Shown one piece after another: positions 1 through 14,095 of a DNA stretch of 64,000 nucleotides. Under the pieces are notes generated by a model. That model searched no databases, had not been told where the DNA came from, and worked only from the letters and a program-made list of their open reading frames with translations. A program made the position numbers and the translations under genes. Positions within the stretch are counted from its first letter, which is position 1. The number at the start of each line of letters is the position of its first letter. Origin of the DNA: Aculops lycopersici (lineage: Eukaryota; Arthropoda; Arachnida; Trombidiformes; Eriophyidae); contig WNKI01000002.1 in assembly GCA_015350385.1 (NCBI GenBank), positions 4,954,636 to 5,018,635 of the forward strand. Reading direction: 5' to 3'.

Positions 1-1864
1 AACGACAATCAGCGCTACAATTGCACCTACCGATCAACTCAAGAGATTGGGCTAGTTAATTCGTGATGATTCGCTTTTTGAATCACACACGCACTTTTGA
101 ATTATTATCTCATCAATTGTTTTCCAAGTTTCCACCTAAAACTTGTTTGACTCGATCTCAGCCCCCGAAAGATGAAGATATTGAACGGAGAAGAGGAAGA
201 AGGAAAAAATGAGCAATCGCAACCTGTGGAGATATGGCCAAGCGATCGCATGACAGTAGAGAAAGAGAAGAAATGAAACTAATTAAGAAGAAATTTACAC
301 ACGTTTACAAGAAAAGAAACAAATAGACTATCTATCATCGAATCTAATCACAATTGTTATTTGTTATATTATATACTCATCACCTATCAAATCGAATCGT
401 CGCGCTCAATCACTAAAATTATTCTTATCATTATTGTCATTATCATACTGAATTGTGCTGAAGGTGTATAGAAAATTAGCACTTGATATTAAGATGCACA
501 CAAGAGGAAAATTTGCAGCTGGAGCAAAAGAAATAACTAAAATTGACCTCAACCCCACTCAGATTTATCAAACTTGAAAATATCTAACTTGGACTCATCA
601 TCACCTAGGACTAATTAAATAAATGGAAGCAACGAGAGAGGTGGCGGCACAGGTAGTCGCCGCTGCTAATCAACTGTTTTAGGCGATTGAATGTCGAATG
701 GGAAAAGAGAAGAAGAAGGAGAGGAGAAAATTCTTTTTATTCAAAGGATGGACTGCTGCTACTCAATGAAGACTATAATGAATGGAAACAGCAACAAATT
801 AAACAATAATAACAACAACGACAAAGACGTTATCGGACAAAATTATGAGAAAGTTGGGCGGCAAAAAAGATGAGCTCGCTTCTTGTAACACGCTCCATAA
901 GAACCAAAACTAGCCTGCTCTTCTGTGTTATCTCTCCTCTCCCCCCTTCTTTATCTTGTTCGGGATTTTGGTGGTAGCGGTGGTGGCAGTGGTGGTGTTA
1001 CTGCAGTAGTAGCACTGGTGGCTGATGGCCAATAACTGGCAACGCTTGCCATCTATATAAAAGCAACGAGGTTCATTGGTTTGTTGGTCGATCCATGGAG
1101 TGCAACTAGCTTGCCGCCTGGCTCAAAGTTTAGCCAGTCCGCCGTGTTTGTCATCCAATCTCTACACGGCCCGCTGACCGGAAGTGTGTCTGCTAAGCTA
1201 GTGCTGGCAAGCTCATTGTCGATATAGCAAGTTGTTGTTGTTGGGAGTTAGGTTATTCTGCCTCCACTCGCGATTGCTGTCCACGTCGATGGCACGATTG
1301 GAGCATGACATCATCATCATTGTCACCGTCGCCTCTGATGGCCAATAGCTAACAGCTAGCCGGCCGAGCAGCACAAACACGCCGGAAGCTGGCCAAGTGC
1401 GAGGCTCAATCAAGCAACGAATATTGATGATCTCTCCTCCTCCTCCACCTCCGTGGTGGTGGTTGGTTGTTGTTATTTCGTGTGATCGCTTTCGTTCTCT
1501 TGCCAACTAACGCTAACCAAACTAAACCAGCTAGGGACTTTAACGATCCATTCGACCGACCGGCCGGCCGGCTGGCTCTCGCCTAGAGGCGCCTAGGGGC
1601 CTCCGTTAGGCCCAACCATTAAGCGAGCGCGCATCTAGTAAGCTAACTAAACCCGATGCTTGCAATGATTTCTCTCATATGTTTGTCTGGCCAACCCAGC
1701 AGCCAACTAACAAACTCAAACCAAACTACGACTTGAATTTGTATTGCCGCCAATCCGCCAAATTCATTGTCACCATTTTCGCCGCTGATGTTGTCTCTTA
1801 TGTTGGCTGCCAACAACAACAACGTCACTCTCGTGGCTCATCAGGTTTCACCGTGGACAGTGAC

Positions 1865-1906
1865 GTTGTCGGTGTCGGTGTCGGTGTCGGTATCGGTATC
1901 GGTTTC
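1865..1906. repeat. GGTGTC/GGTATC hexanucleotide repeat
   Basis: About seven imperfect copies of a GGTNTC hexamer in tandem, read directly. It is a microsatellite with no sign of a coding role. Confidence 0.85.
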
Positions 1907-2104
1907 GATGAAGTTATGTTGTTGACGTCGATAAGTTTGTTTGTTGTAAGTGGAACAAAGACCACTAACTAATAATAGGTCTATAGGTGGGAGAAAGTGG
2001 GAAACAAACAGAACAAGCCGACTCCTCTGCATTACGCTCGTCATCTCACTCTTGAGTCTCAATGTTTTCCCACACAATACCACTTGCAAGGAGACACCCA
2101 AATG

Positions 2105-2140
2105 TTGAGTTGAGTTGAGTTGAGTTGAGCTGAGCTGAGT
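2105..2140. repeat. TTGAG pentanucleotide repeat
   Basis: About seven tandem copies of TTGAG, the last ones drifting to CTGAG. Simple slippage repeat. Confidence 0.85.
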
Positions 2141-3028
2141 TCAAAAACTTAAGCCAAGGCCAATTGGATCAAAGATTGACTCACTTCCGGTTGGTCTAGC
2201 CAATATGAGCTAGGCGGAGAGCTACGAGTGCAAGAGAAAAGTCGTCGTCGTCGACTTGGTTGTCTTCGAATTCCTATTTCTGGTAAAAGTTGTCGCCCGA
2301 TTCGTCCTCGTCACACAATGCGATCTCGTGGAGCAACTTGAGAGAAAAAGGTTGGTGTTGGTGTGGTTACTGCTTTGTCTGGCCGCAGCGTTGCGACTTT
2401 GTGCGCCACTCGGGCCGGCAGTGTAGTGGTTGCTGTTGGCGTCACTTTCAACGTAGCGGCGCCATGAAGTCGAAAGGGCAGAGCATAAAGTATGATCATT
2501 AATATTCAATGCATGAACGGGCAGTGAATAGCCAAAAGGCCCGGCCGTCGCGGATCTGGAGTGCGTGCTAACGCAAGTCGCTGGGTCCCTCTGAGGCAAT
2601 GGCGATGGTCGCGCACGGGACCTAGCGACATGCACTATCAGCGGCAATTGCACAGCAGTAGTGACAACAGAAAACTCGCCGCTTGAAGAAACTCATTGCG
2701 ATTTGAGGCGAGCGAGAGTGCGATAAACCCCATTCCCCTATGCTGCGCCCCTAGGTCCCCTTCCTCTATCGCGCTCCTTTTTTCCTCAGATAGCAACTAT
2801 GCACAAAGCGACCAGCCAGTCGGCCAGTTAGTCAGTGGTCACAGCAACTGGCTTGTCTCACTGGCTAACCCCATGGGCAGAAGCGGAGCGCTTGCTCGTT
2901 TCCAATGGCCAATAACGTGGATTAGCCATTCGTTCGTTTGTCCTTTCGGACGGTTGCAACCCTCTACTAACCAGAAGTACTAGCAGGTGAACAGAACCTC
3001 TTGTTCGACCACCTGCCTCCTCTTTCTG

Positions 3029-3052
3029 TATATATATATATATATATATATA
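3029..3052. repeat. (TA)12 dinucleotide repeat
   Basis: Twelve uninterrupted TA units. Confidence 0.95.
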
Positions 3053-3760
3053 CTTATAGATATATGTTCGTGGACGCGGCTGCTCGAAATTTGGCAAGCG
3101 AGTTGGCGAATGGGAGGGGCAAAAAGAAGGAGCGCTCCCTTCGCCATTCCTCTTTTGTCCCTGGCAATTTGCCTGATGCAAGTGAGCAAGTGAGCCAAAT
3201 GACTGCAATGAACTTACAGCACACACACACAATTCCAAAGTTGCCTTTGACTGTATTCATCGCCTCATAGTCGATTCGTCGTGCCAACTTATATAAGATG
3301 TAAATTCCCTCTTCCGGCTCAAGCATGCAGCTCAATGGGTTTAGTTGCAGGCAGCAGAGGCTAAATTACAACCGAGGGGAAAGGCGAGAGTGAGAGTGGA
3401 GAAAAAAACTCTCATCGACTTGCTGTGCTCCTCAGCGTGCCGGTCGAGCGCCGCCAAGTGGCCGCGAGGCGCAAACTCATCAGTTTGCTTGCTGCCTCTA
3501 TTACACTTCCGCTGGCGTGTTTTTCTATTTCGTGGCGAATGTTTGGCGGCGAAAGTCGGCAAGCTAAACCCAGCCAAGCCAAGCAACGAGCGTTCCAAAG
3601 TCAAGTTGTTTGCGCGCTAGGACCAATGCGGCGACCGCCAACAGCAGCAGCAACCACCGTCTTCGCCGCCGGAAGACTAATGATTCCCGGCTGCAGTTCG
3701 CCTCATTTATCTTAACCGCCCGCCAGCCTCCTTCGCGTTCTTTCTATGTCTGTCGGTCTG

Positions 3761-3792
<32 letters not shown>

Positions 3793-3839
3793 CCTCTCCC
3801 TCTCTCCCTCCCTCTCTCCCTCTCTCTCTCCCTCTCTCC
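3761..3839. repeat. CT-rich polypyrimidine tract
   Basis: About 80 bases of almost pure C and T on the plus strand, mostly (CT)n with CCCT interruptions. It gives spurious Leu/Ser or Arg/Glu reading frames on both strands that should not be taken as genes. Confidence 0.9.
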
Positions 3840-5429
3840 ATAGCCGCGACTCGTCGTCGGGTTGTAGCGCTTGGGGCGCACGGGGCCACATACAACTTTT
3901 CTTCTCGCTTTTTGCCATTGCCTTTCCTCGCTCCTCTTGCCGCCCTTCCAATGTGCAGCCGCCGACCACGCAGAACGCTGCCCGGGTTCGAGCCGCAGCG
4001 TAACGGAACTTGCGTCCGGGCAACCACCTTTCGATCGAGAGGAAGCTTGCCCACAACGATAGAAACTAGCCAATTGGCCACCCGGCCAATTGGGACTTGG
4101 CTCTCATCGGGGCACACAAGAAATGCCACCGAACACCACCACCACCGCCTGCTACCCTCCTGAAGAGATTGAGTAAATTTTCTTTTGCGCCGGCTGTGGA
4201 ACGAATGCTCGCTCACCAAGATCGCCAATCGCCATGGGCTTTCAGTCAGATTGCCGCCTCTGTTTCTCACTGCTTGTCTTGCCAGCTCGCTATACCGCTG
4301 TTCTCGTTGCCTGATTCTTTTTGTCTCGATTTGAGGCTCGCTTTTGGCGAGTAGCAACTTCAAAAAACGAACAGACGAGATTGGAATAAACGCGCATTTG
4401 GGCGTGCAAAACAATGGACGAGACGGCGTAACTTATTCTGACTGGAACCATACGTTACCTAACGACGTTGTTTGTTGCTCACTTCTCAATAGGCTAGCCA
4501 ATCAAACGTCTGACTGACTGGCTCAACGAGCGAGCAAAGGGGCGAATCCATCGATGATCCCGAAGAGGAAAACGCTTTGGTGTGAATAATTGGCTTTCCA
4601 AATCTCAGGTGACTTCACTCTCGCGCTTCTTGGCTGACTTCCGGTGGTTTCAAGCAACTCCTTTGCGATTCGGCTGTCATTTAGAATGTTGGCACCACGA
4701 GATAGGGGCCAGGTTAACTTTCCAACTCGCATATTGGATCGCTCTCATGGTTTTGACTCATGAATCTTATGAGTCGCCGAGAGATGGGGACGCACTCTTT
4801 TGGGACGCTGACCGGAAGTTTCGTGTGTTTTATACGGCAGATAAATTCCAGCTTCTTCCTAAAAAGCAGCAAGCAATCGATTGATCGATCGTCGTCGAGT
4901 TCAAAGGTGTGACTAGATTTAGGTGGTCTGGTTTTGTCATTGTTACGTTCGCAATTAGATTAGCCCTTTGGCGAAAGAAGAAAGCTGAAGCCTGACAATA
5001 ACTCTGGCCACTTTTGCTCCGTTTGTTTCTTTCGATCACTGGCTGGCTAGCTGGCCGGCCAATGGAACAACAAATGTTGGTGTCTTCCAATGGTTTGTGA
5101 GCAGAAAACGACAACCACTGCCGCGAAGACAAAGACGACAACGGCAGCTGACGCCCGACTCGGTGGTGGTGAGTTGCGTCGGCTAAACCGCGATGAAGAA
5201 AGAGGAGATTGAGGCAACCATGTGACCGAAGCATGTGAAAGTAAATAGAGGCGAGAGCAATGAATGTGATGTCATGGTGGAGTATGAGCAACCAGCTGGT
5301 AGTTGGCGGCACGCTGGTTGCAACAAATGCGATTTCTCTCACCCATTCGATCGAGGGAGCAAGTGGTGGTCGCCGTCATCGTGGCCTGCGCAAGCGATTA
5401 CCTGGCAAAGAGTAACGTGGCGGTGGTCT

Positions 5430-5430
<1 letters not shown>

Positions 5431-5512
<82 letters not shown>
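5431..5512. repeat. (CGTCCT) hexanucleotide array, about 13.7 copies
   Basis: A perfect 82-bp tandem array of the hexamer CGTCCT. All frames stay open across it (poly-Ser in one, Leu-Val in another), so the two open frames covering it are artefacts of the repeat. Confidence 0.95.
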
Positions 5513-6294
5513 TTCGTTGGAGGCATTAGATGAATATTAGCTTGCCAGCCGATAATTCGTTTGGCTGGTCATTGGCTCCAGGCTCTACTACTTTTTACTC
5601 CGTTGCCTTGGGTATATGTTTTATCGTCGCCAGTTTGCTCGCTTTATATATACATACAAGCTTGAGGCAAGGGGGAGACTTGTCGCCCCTTTGGTTATTT
5701 TGTCGCGCTCAGTGTCCGGTGTGGCGCAAGGGGAAAATGAGCAACCAAGGAGGACAATTAAGTCGGGTGTTGATTCGAATCTCTCTCTCATCTTACTGAC
5801 ACTTTTTCCACCTGGAAGACGCCAGCGCGGCGGCGGCCAAGAGCACAAGCTCAAGCACAAGCAACAACAAAAGGACCCGAAGCATCACCGCGCTTTTGCC
5901 AACATGTCTTTGTGTCTCTGTACATTGCACTGATTGAGTTATGATTCCTCACTGGGCGCTAAAAATCTCGCCTCCGCAACCCCAGTTAGTTTGCTCTAAT
6001 ATTCACCAAGCTCGTGCACCATTGATATGCTAATCGGTTTGCCCATCAACAGCTCCAACTGCCACTTCGTCTACTCGCTTTGGACCAGACCAAACGATGC
6101 AGTGGGACAATAGAAACTTGGGCGCCATATTGTGTCAAGTCTCACATGAGCTGCTGCCGCCGCTAGTGGTTGCGGTGCGTATGCTGCAAAAGTTGACTGG
6201 TCGCTGTCAGCTCTGCGGTCTACTAGCCTCCTGTCGGAAAGCCGGCTAGCTAGAAAGTGAGCAACGACAACCACCTAAGTGACGATGACATATC

Positions 6295-6354
6295 CAGTCA
6301 GTCAGTCAGTCAGTCAGTCAGTCAGTCAGTCAGTCATTCATTCGTTCGTTCATT
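6295..6354. repeat. (CAGT)10 followed by CATT/CGTT tetramers
   Basis: Ten perfect CAGT units (6295-6334) followed by about five one-step variants. The same repeat family recurs at 12735 and 43801. Confidence 0.95.
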
Positions 6355-9300
6355 GCTCCATCTTGGCGCGCGAGGAACGGAGCAGCAACTCGCGCGCGAG
6401 TCGGATGATCGATCGATTGGCCGACTTGCCACTTGCACGCGACTCCATTCGACTCGACTGCCGATCAGGTGGAATCGATGGGCGAGAACTCTGGTTACGT
6501 AACCAACTGCCAGTGCAAAAGTTGACGTGGCGACTTGAATCTGACTCATTATTAACTGACTCACCTGGCGGCTTTTACCTATGCGCATAGCAGCAGCAAC
6601 AACAACAACAACACGAGAGCGAGGAGCACGAAGCACGCTAGGCGCTGCCCGCGAAACCAGCGCGAGCCTCGCTGACCAGGTGCAGGTGGTTGTTGTGCTT
6701 TGCAGATCGCTCAATTACAATTGCTGCGCATTCCCTCTCCGCTCTCAACTCCACTCCACTCCAACCACCTGAAACTGGCACAGCATTCGACGAGCGAGTG
6801 TTGCGAGCCGATAAACTAGCCGGTTCATTGTCTATGTATTTGTACCTGTCTCTCCACCTATCTATCTGGGTGAAATCGAGGGATGCTAGCGATACTACGA
6901 TGCAATGAGCGCGAGCTATAGAGTCGCATCGGCGGCATTGCCCGTCGGTCGTTTGGTTGTTTGGTTTTTCGATCGGTTGGTCGCTAGGTTTGTTGTGGCT
7001 GCCAGCAGGCCGCTCGAGTTTGCCTCTGAGTTCAAGTTTAAGTCTGGGTTAAATGACGCATCCAAATCGGCCATTTCATTCTAAACTTTCTCTCTCTCTC
7101 CCTCCAACCGACAACTTTGCTCTGGCGGATTGGGGGATGCGGCGGCGGCGGCCGCTCGCTCGCTGCCTAGCGCTGGATTATCTGCGGTATTCGGTAAGAG
7201 GCAACGTGTCTCTCTTTCTCTGTTGCCATTTTCCGGAGGGCCCCAGCGACGACATGGAAGTTCCCATGCGCAACCCAAGATCGATAGATAGCCACTAGCT
7301 TGCCCTCCATTTGCCCACTTGGAGTTCAGTGCCAGTTAGCAAACTGGCTCCATAGAGAAGCGAGCGCCACCAAAACCGAGCAAGTGATTTATTGACGTCT
7401 CCTGTGACTTTGAGCTTAGCGGCGGGACAAGGACGACGGACATCAGATGATTCTTGTGGCCACCACTGCGTTGTCTAGCCTCGCTGCCAGTTTGGTCGGC
7501 TGATTTATGCGTCGCTGATGTTGTTGTCCAGCGAGTTGGCCGACCGGCTAGCTAGCTTGTCAGCTAGCGAGCTCGACGGCTGGCGAGCTAACCAACGACT
7601 CGAGACCTCTGGTCAGCATCAGTGTGTATATTTAAATCCGATCCATTGACTGCATCGCATCGGATAGCACACCATGGCTTAGTATAGCATTGCATTGTCT
7701 TCTCTTGCCTCAGATGCTGATCTGAGCATGAGCAACCGTGTGCTGCTCCACGATACACAAACACACTATGCTATTCAACGCGAGCCCATAAACTCAGGCA
7801 AGCGGATCGATTTGTCTACTTCTCGAATCCAAATCTCGAAACACTTGGACCTTGGACATTTGGATTTGGAAGCTCGAATTTGGATTCCTATTTGGACTTG
7901 AATGATTCAAACTGTTGGCGGCGATCTAATCTCGGCGAGTTGTATGCAGAACGCTAGCCGCATTCTTAAGGATGGCCGAACTCTTCACTCTCCTGGACTG
8001 TGAATTAAATCTGCCTTCTCCCCTTTGCCCCTCTTTTCGGTCCAATTGTTTTCCTCTCCTCTCTTTATATAACCAATTTTGTGGCACAAACGACCGACTA
8101 CCCGACACTAGGCCAAGTTCACGGCCGGGTAGGCGTGACCGGCGTGACCGAAGCAAATTTCGGTGCGCTCTCCAAGTTCTTGAAGCAACCCCGAATTTGG
8201 TAGCTCGTTTGCTATCCAAGTTGCCGACTTATTATTAGCTGACCAAATTTCGAGGCAGTAGTAGCAGCAAGTCAAATTAGACATCAATCATTCGAAGTCT
8301 GCGATGAGATTCCGTTCACTGGGCTAGAGTTTACCAGGGCAACTTGTATGTTGCGCATCTAACTAGCTGGCTAACTGGCTTGCAGGCTAGCCAGCTAACT
8401 CGCCACTAGTCAACTTGTCCCAACTAAAGACTTGGACTCTCGAACTAGATGACCAGTTTGTTGTAGTAATAGTAATCGTAATAGTTGCAGTTGCGGAGCT
8501 ACAACCACAACTACAACAGGAAGCCGAGTCGGCGAACTGTGCAAAGAGGGGCCCCTGTAGCCGACAAGTTGGAGTTAGAGCTGGAAATGCGGCGAGAGTA
8601 GAGGGCGCATTTATCACTGTAGTTTGTGCTGACCCACTATAATGACAGCCGACATTAACTACTCAGAAAACTGTTGGTTGGTTAGCTAGCTTGCCAGATG
8701 AAACAGGAAGTGACGGCAACACACAGCCGGACAGACGCACACACAAACACGGGCACTCTTACTTTGGGAGTAGCCAATTGAGTGGCTGACTCCTTGCGCT
8801 TGGCGCTGCGAAGTCAAATCGGAGTACGTTGCGATCAAGTGGCCGACAAAGTGAGCAGCAAGTCCAACTCGTGGTCGTAGTCGTCGTTGTCCTTCTAGTT
8901 TGTCGTGGTTGTCGTCTATAAGTCAAAGGGGGTGAAAAAATGCCACAAGCAACGAGGACGAGACGTCAAGTGACCGGCGAGCCAGAAAGTTTAGGCATCA
9001 GTTTGGTCCTTTCTTAACAGGAAGTTGCGCAACGAGGAGGGTCGCCGCCAACTTTACGTGTTTGTGTTCGTGTGTGGGTGCCACGCTGCGCGAGAGGGTC
9101 GCTCTTCCGGTTTGCTACTAGCGGCTACAAGTTCAAGTTAGATTGTGACATTAAAATGCCCGCCAACGCAGCGCAAGATTCATGGCTAAAGGCGAAAGTG
9201 TTGTAGCCTTCGTTTGGTCTTTCGGTTTGTCTGTCTGTCGGTCTATCGTCAGTAAGTTGTTACAACTTCCACCGGAAGTGGCAGTTGCTCACTTGCTCGC

Positions 9301-9903
9301 TGACTTCAAACGCTTCAGCTGCTCGTTTTCTTTGACCACTAGTTTATCTATTGCGCTCGTTTGTTGTAGCTGCAGTCGTTAGTGGTCTAGTTTTGTGTGG
9401 TCCATGAAAAATCACTTGATACTAATGGTGGGCACGCGTTAGGAAAAGTTGGAAGAGGAGGAGGAGGAGGACAACGACGACGACAATTGATTGCGCTCGA
9501 TGCATCACAAAAACCGATCGGTATTCACATCAACTTGTTCGATCGAACTCGATTCCCGAATCCATATTTCAAATTGCAAGCCGAAAGTCCGGAAGAATCG
9601 AAAGTTTCGCCACTGGGCAAAGGCGATTTTTCATCCAAGCGACAAACGTCATGAGAAGCAAGTTTTAGATGCCATCAACTCGATCCAAGTTGAGTTTGTC
9701 ACAATAACTTTCGACAAGATTGGGTTGCGCGCAAGCAGATTGAGCTAATAATCACTTAGTAGCGACCATGAGTCTAGGCAAAAAGCGGAAGTAAGTCTAG
9801 TTATGACTCGACTAGGTGACGTGCAACTTGAAATCAGTTGCTTGCACATGGATCGCCGATGCCAGACGATTGGTTGGTGTCTCGATTCGATTTCAAATAC
9901 GAG

Positions 9904-9913
9904 CCCCCCCCCC
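9904..9913. repeat. C10 homopolymer
   Basis: Ten consecutive C residues. A second C10 run lies at 15392-15401. Confidence 0.9.
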
Positions 9914-12734
9914 TCACAAATGGGGTCGAAGCGAGCGGATGAGAGATAGTTGAGTTCACCCGGTCGGAGCCAATGGACTCGTTGATGGGCAAACTTGACG
10001 TTAACATTGAATCCGCTACTCTTCCCTTCAAGCCAATAGAGCGGAAATGACCACGGACCCGAAATCAATTAACGGAACCGCCGCCGGGCAAGCGACTTCC
10101 TCTTGTTGGGCTCTTTATTTATCGGCTCTCGATTCGCTGCTCTTTCGTGTGACTTGATGGCCGACCTTTGCTCCAGCGTCGGCCTCAAACGAGCTCCATC
10201 GACATCGAAGTCGACGGCGTTGATTCTCCACTGTAAAGCAATGGACAGAACGGATCGACAGAGAGGAAGGAAATGGTTGTTGCTTGAGAGGGGCAAGACA
10301 ATGGGCGACAACCGCGAGCCAAATTGAACAACTAAAACTAATGAACTCGAATGGACAAAATAAACACAGACGAACTGGCTGGCTTTTGCGCCACCCTGAG
10401 CCGCCAATGACTTTGGCCAAGTTGCACTAATGGAATGGCTGGTTGCAGCGTTGGCAGTTGCAACAGAAGTGGGAGAATAGATCTAAAGACAATGGATTCT
10501 TATCCTCTACGACTCGACGGCCGTATCGTTTTCCCCTCGGTTTTTGGTCCATATGAGAGCAAAGTGCTGCCACCTGTTAGCCGAAGGCCGGGAGTATCAG
10601 TGAGTTGGTCTCGAAATGATCGACTGGCTGGCGAGTCATTCATTAGTTGGAGTTGGTTGAAATCGAACGAGCGGTTACAGTTAGAGGAGGACCACGACCG
10701 AAACTAAAACCACGAGGACCACGAAGACGACGATCGAGACGAAGACGAACGTTGGCTGGCCGGTCGGCTCATCAACTAAATGACTAGCTAGCCAACCAAC
10801 CAGATAACCATTTAGCTTAGCCCAACCGCCCACACAATCACAGTGAGCCGGTCCGGCGACAAGCAAGAGAGCAAAATAGTGGAAGTAGCAGTCTCAACTT
10901 GCGCCACAGCTACCACTTCTGGGAATCGGAAGTTGGCAACAGGAAGAAACAAGATCAGCGGCAAGCTAGAAGAAATCAAGGACAAAAATAAACCACCACT
11001 TCTCTTATTCGATTTGATTCGATTCGCTGATAGCAGATAGCGGATAGGATGAGAGCGAGAGAGAGAGAGAGAGAGCGTCAATTTGAGTGTGTGTCTCGAA
11101 GGATCCTCCACTTTGACGGCCGCTCAATCGCCGATCAATCCAACTAGCTGCAGCATCTTTCAGTCAGTAGTGAGCAATGGAGAGCATTAGGACCAAACAC
11201 CAAATAGAGAGGGAAAAGAGGAGGGGGCTCGACTAAAATCAGGGGAAAATTGTGCTCAACTTCCTCTCTAACAGGATGGTGTGGTTTTAATCTCTCAAGC
11301 CCGAGGACCGGAAGTCGGCGTGGTTGCTTTTTGCGCTCAGTCGATCGTCTGGCGTCCATTTTCGAGTCCGGTTTGGGTGGTGGACTCTTTCCGGAATCTT
11401 TGCAAAGATTCGCGAAGCGTCTTGTATGTTGCAGGTGGTTGATGAAGTTGGCGGCGGTCGTGGCGATGTTGCTGCCGCTGTTGGCGGCGATTGCGACGAC
11501 GACTCCTGCAGGTCTGGTTGGAATTTCAATCTTCGAGTTTGTTTCTCTCGCACTCTCTTACTCTTGTCTACATTTCTCTGACTTCAACTGAAACTCGTAC
11601 TCGTACTCGTACTCGAACCCTCCTCTTGGGTTCAGACGGAGGGGTAAACTTCACACTTCAACTGATGTCACCGTCACAAAGCATTCTGAAGAGGCGAACA
11701 CGCCAACCACCTGATTGTAACTCGGTGGTTGTGTGTATTTGCAGTTGAGTCATTACCGACGCCTTCGATCTATGAGGCGGCGGCCTCGGCACAATTGGAA
11801 CGCCGTCGTCGCAGCAAGGGAGAAAAAACCCGCCCACTTCGATGAAAGATTACCTGGCGTTGCCCAACCATCGAGTTGGCCACTCCATTGCATCCTCCAA
11901 CCTGAAGTGGCAGTCGCGTTCAATCGACGACTAGCCGACGACGATGAAGAGCTGTTTTCGTTTTGGTGAAAATGGTGGCTGATGCTCGGCATTGTCAACG
12001 CAAGTGGCGGCAACAGTGGCAGCGGAAGTGACGACCTAAGTGCTGGGGCGCGCCAACTGCAGGCACGCCAACCAGCAAAAGTTCAACTGAAACTCTAGTT
12101 TTATTTCAAGACTAAAAGACCGAATTACACTTCCGGCCAATCGATTCGAAGCTGGAGGAATTTCCCCTTCAAGCGGATGCTCACTATTAAACTGGGGATC
12201 ACTTTGCTCCCGGGAACTCGAGGCAAAAAGAGTATAACTTTCTCGCCCTCTCTCCGTAACGCTCAGGTTTGGGCCGCGCCAATTGGTAAAATCGCGACTT
12301 TTGTTTCGCGGACCAACTCCATTGGTTGCCACCAGGTTTAATTGAATTGGTCGCCTCGCCTCCAATCCAATAAGCAACTAACTCCTACAGTGCTTTTTTG
12401 ATATTAGTGGTGAGCAGCAGTAACACTGGTAGCTTGAGCGTATTCTAGCGCAATCTAGGGGACGATTTGCGCTTCCCTGTGTCGAGAAGGCTTTAGTTGC
12501 TCAGTCGCTTGGCTAGCTTAATAGCCGCTGGCCAAGTGACTGAACGACAAACTCGAAACTGAGACTTAGTCCAAGATCGAGAATGAGGCTAAACGAGCGA
12601 CTCTCTGTTGCAATAGCAGCTTGACACTGAGCCGGTAATAAACTGGAGACCAACTTATAGAGATTTTGATGCTTCCTCTGGTTAACTTCGCCTAGGTTTT
12701 GGTTCGATTTTTGGCGTCTGCAAATCAGTTGGCG

Positions 12735-12792
12735 AGTCAGTCAGTCGGTCGATCGGTCGGTCGGTCGGTCTGTCTGTGTGTCTGTCTGTATG
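12735..12792. repeat. CAGT/CGGT/CTGT tetranucleotide tract
   Basis: Imperfect tandem tetramers that change stepwise from CAGT to CGGT to CTGT, the same family as 6295-6354 and 43801-43863. Confidence 0.85.
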
Positions 12793-14065
12793 TCAGGCAG
12801 CATAATAGCGCTTGGTGGCGATAATTGAATTTGGCTCTCAAGTTGAAACAGACTGCAGAAAAGCAGAAGGTTGGAACACTCGGCTAGCTCCCTAATCACA
12901 CACTGCTATCCTCCTGAGCAGTATACTTTTTTTCAACTCACACTCACCGGAAGTAGGCAACTGCCTCTTTGCTAGCGCGAAACAAGACGAACGAAGGGGT
13001 AGCGGTACGGTTTAAGTTGGAAGGTTTGCAAGTAAAGAAGAGTAGAGAGTGGAGTGCAACAAGAGGAGAGGAGACGAGACGAGATGAGACGTAACTCAAT
13101 GGTGACAGCAAATAGTAATAACACCATGGCAATCGCCTCCTCGGCCACCGTGAAGTTGGCTCGCCATCGAAACTTTTTCTCTCTTTCTAGAGTGAAATTC
13201 CTTGATTGTCTTGAGCTCCCAGAGGTTCGCATCAGTTAGGTGAAACTATTATAAAGGCGACATTGCTTCTAGCGGAAGTGGAGGCGAGAAAAAACATAGC
13301 CATTGTGTGCTACTCGTTGGCCTGCGATCGATTGGTTCCGTCGCGCCAACCATTCGGACGGCCAGCCAGCAAAGTAAGTCGATTTACTGTGCGAGTTTGG
13401 GATGCTAAGCGCGTATTTCTCCTTGCCAAGATCATAGCCAGCGCCAGTGGTGCCAAAGGCGGCCACAAAAGCGAGAGCGTGTTAAGTAATCTAGTCCCGC
13501 GGCGCCCTCGTTGCAAGTCGCATCATACGACTCGCAAGCTAACTGACTGACTTACCAACAACCAACCAGCAACCGGCGACCGGCAATGAGAGCCTACGGG
13601 TCGACTCGATGGATAAGCTTTCCCTTTCTCGCTGCTCACTTGAAGCCAGGACTAAAGCGCGTGGGAGGAATCAAAATTTGCCACCCATTTTGCGTTCTAC
13701 TCTATGTTCTTTTCGAATTTACCGACAGCCAACGACGACGACGGGAGCCAGGCAACTGGAAGCCGCGACACGCCTCCTAGCACTAACAAAGAGCGCTTAG
13801 TTCAACACACGGTTATGGGCGTGACCTCGAAGGGGACTCAAGGAGTAGGGGGAGGAGGATGAAGTTGGCATTGTGGCAGAGAGCTGCGACTGCAAGCAGC
13901 AAATTCAATGGCACTGTCGCGGTCGCGCCATCCCAAACTCGGGGCTCGAGGTCACAAAGGCAGCACACAATTGCAATGGATAGCTGAAAGCAGCCAGCCA
14001 GTCAGCCAGCCAGCCAACCGGCTGACTGCAGCACGCAAACATTAATTGTCTACGCGCGAGCTGGT

Positions 14066-14095
14066 CGCTAGGCGCCGGGTGAAGGGCGCCTAGCG
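14066..14095. other. perfect 11-bp GC-rich inverted repeat (hairpin)
   Basis: CGCTAGGCGCC at 14066-14076 is exactly complementary to GGCGCCTAGCG at 14085-14095, with an 8-base loop. It could form a very stable stem in RNA or a cruciform. There is no T-tract or gene end next to it, so a terminator role is not indicated. Confidence 0.7.

Noticed and set aside
2222..2653. 143-codon minus-strand open frame
   Set aside because: Arg/Ser/Thr-rich with no domain. Overlapping frames on the other strand are also open.
3978..3998. GGTTCGAGCC, a B-box-like word
   Set aside because: No matching acceptor, D or anticodon arms upstream.
3707..4414. 235-codon minus-strand open frame
   Set aside because: Its end is a translation of the CT/GA tract at 3761-3839, and competing frames of similar size lie on the same bases. 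No family resemblance.
5235..5540. poly-Ser protein of 101 residues
   Set aside because: More than a quarter is the CGTCCT array read in one frame; the other frames are equally open.
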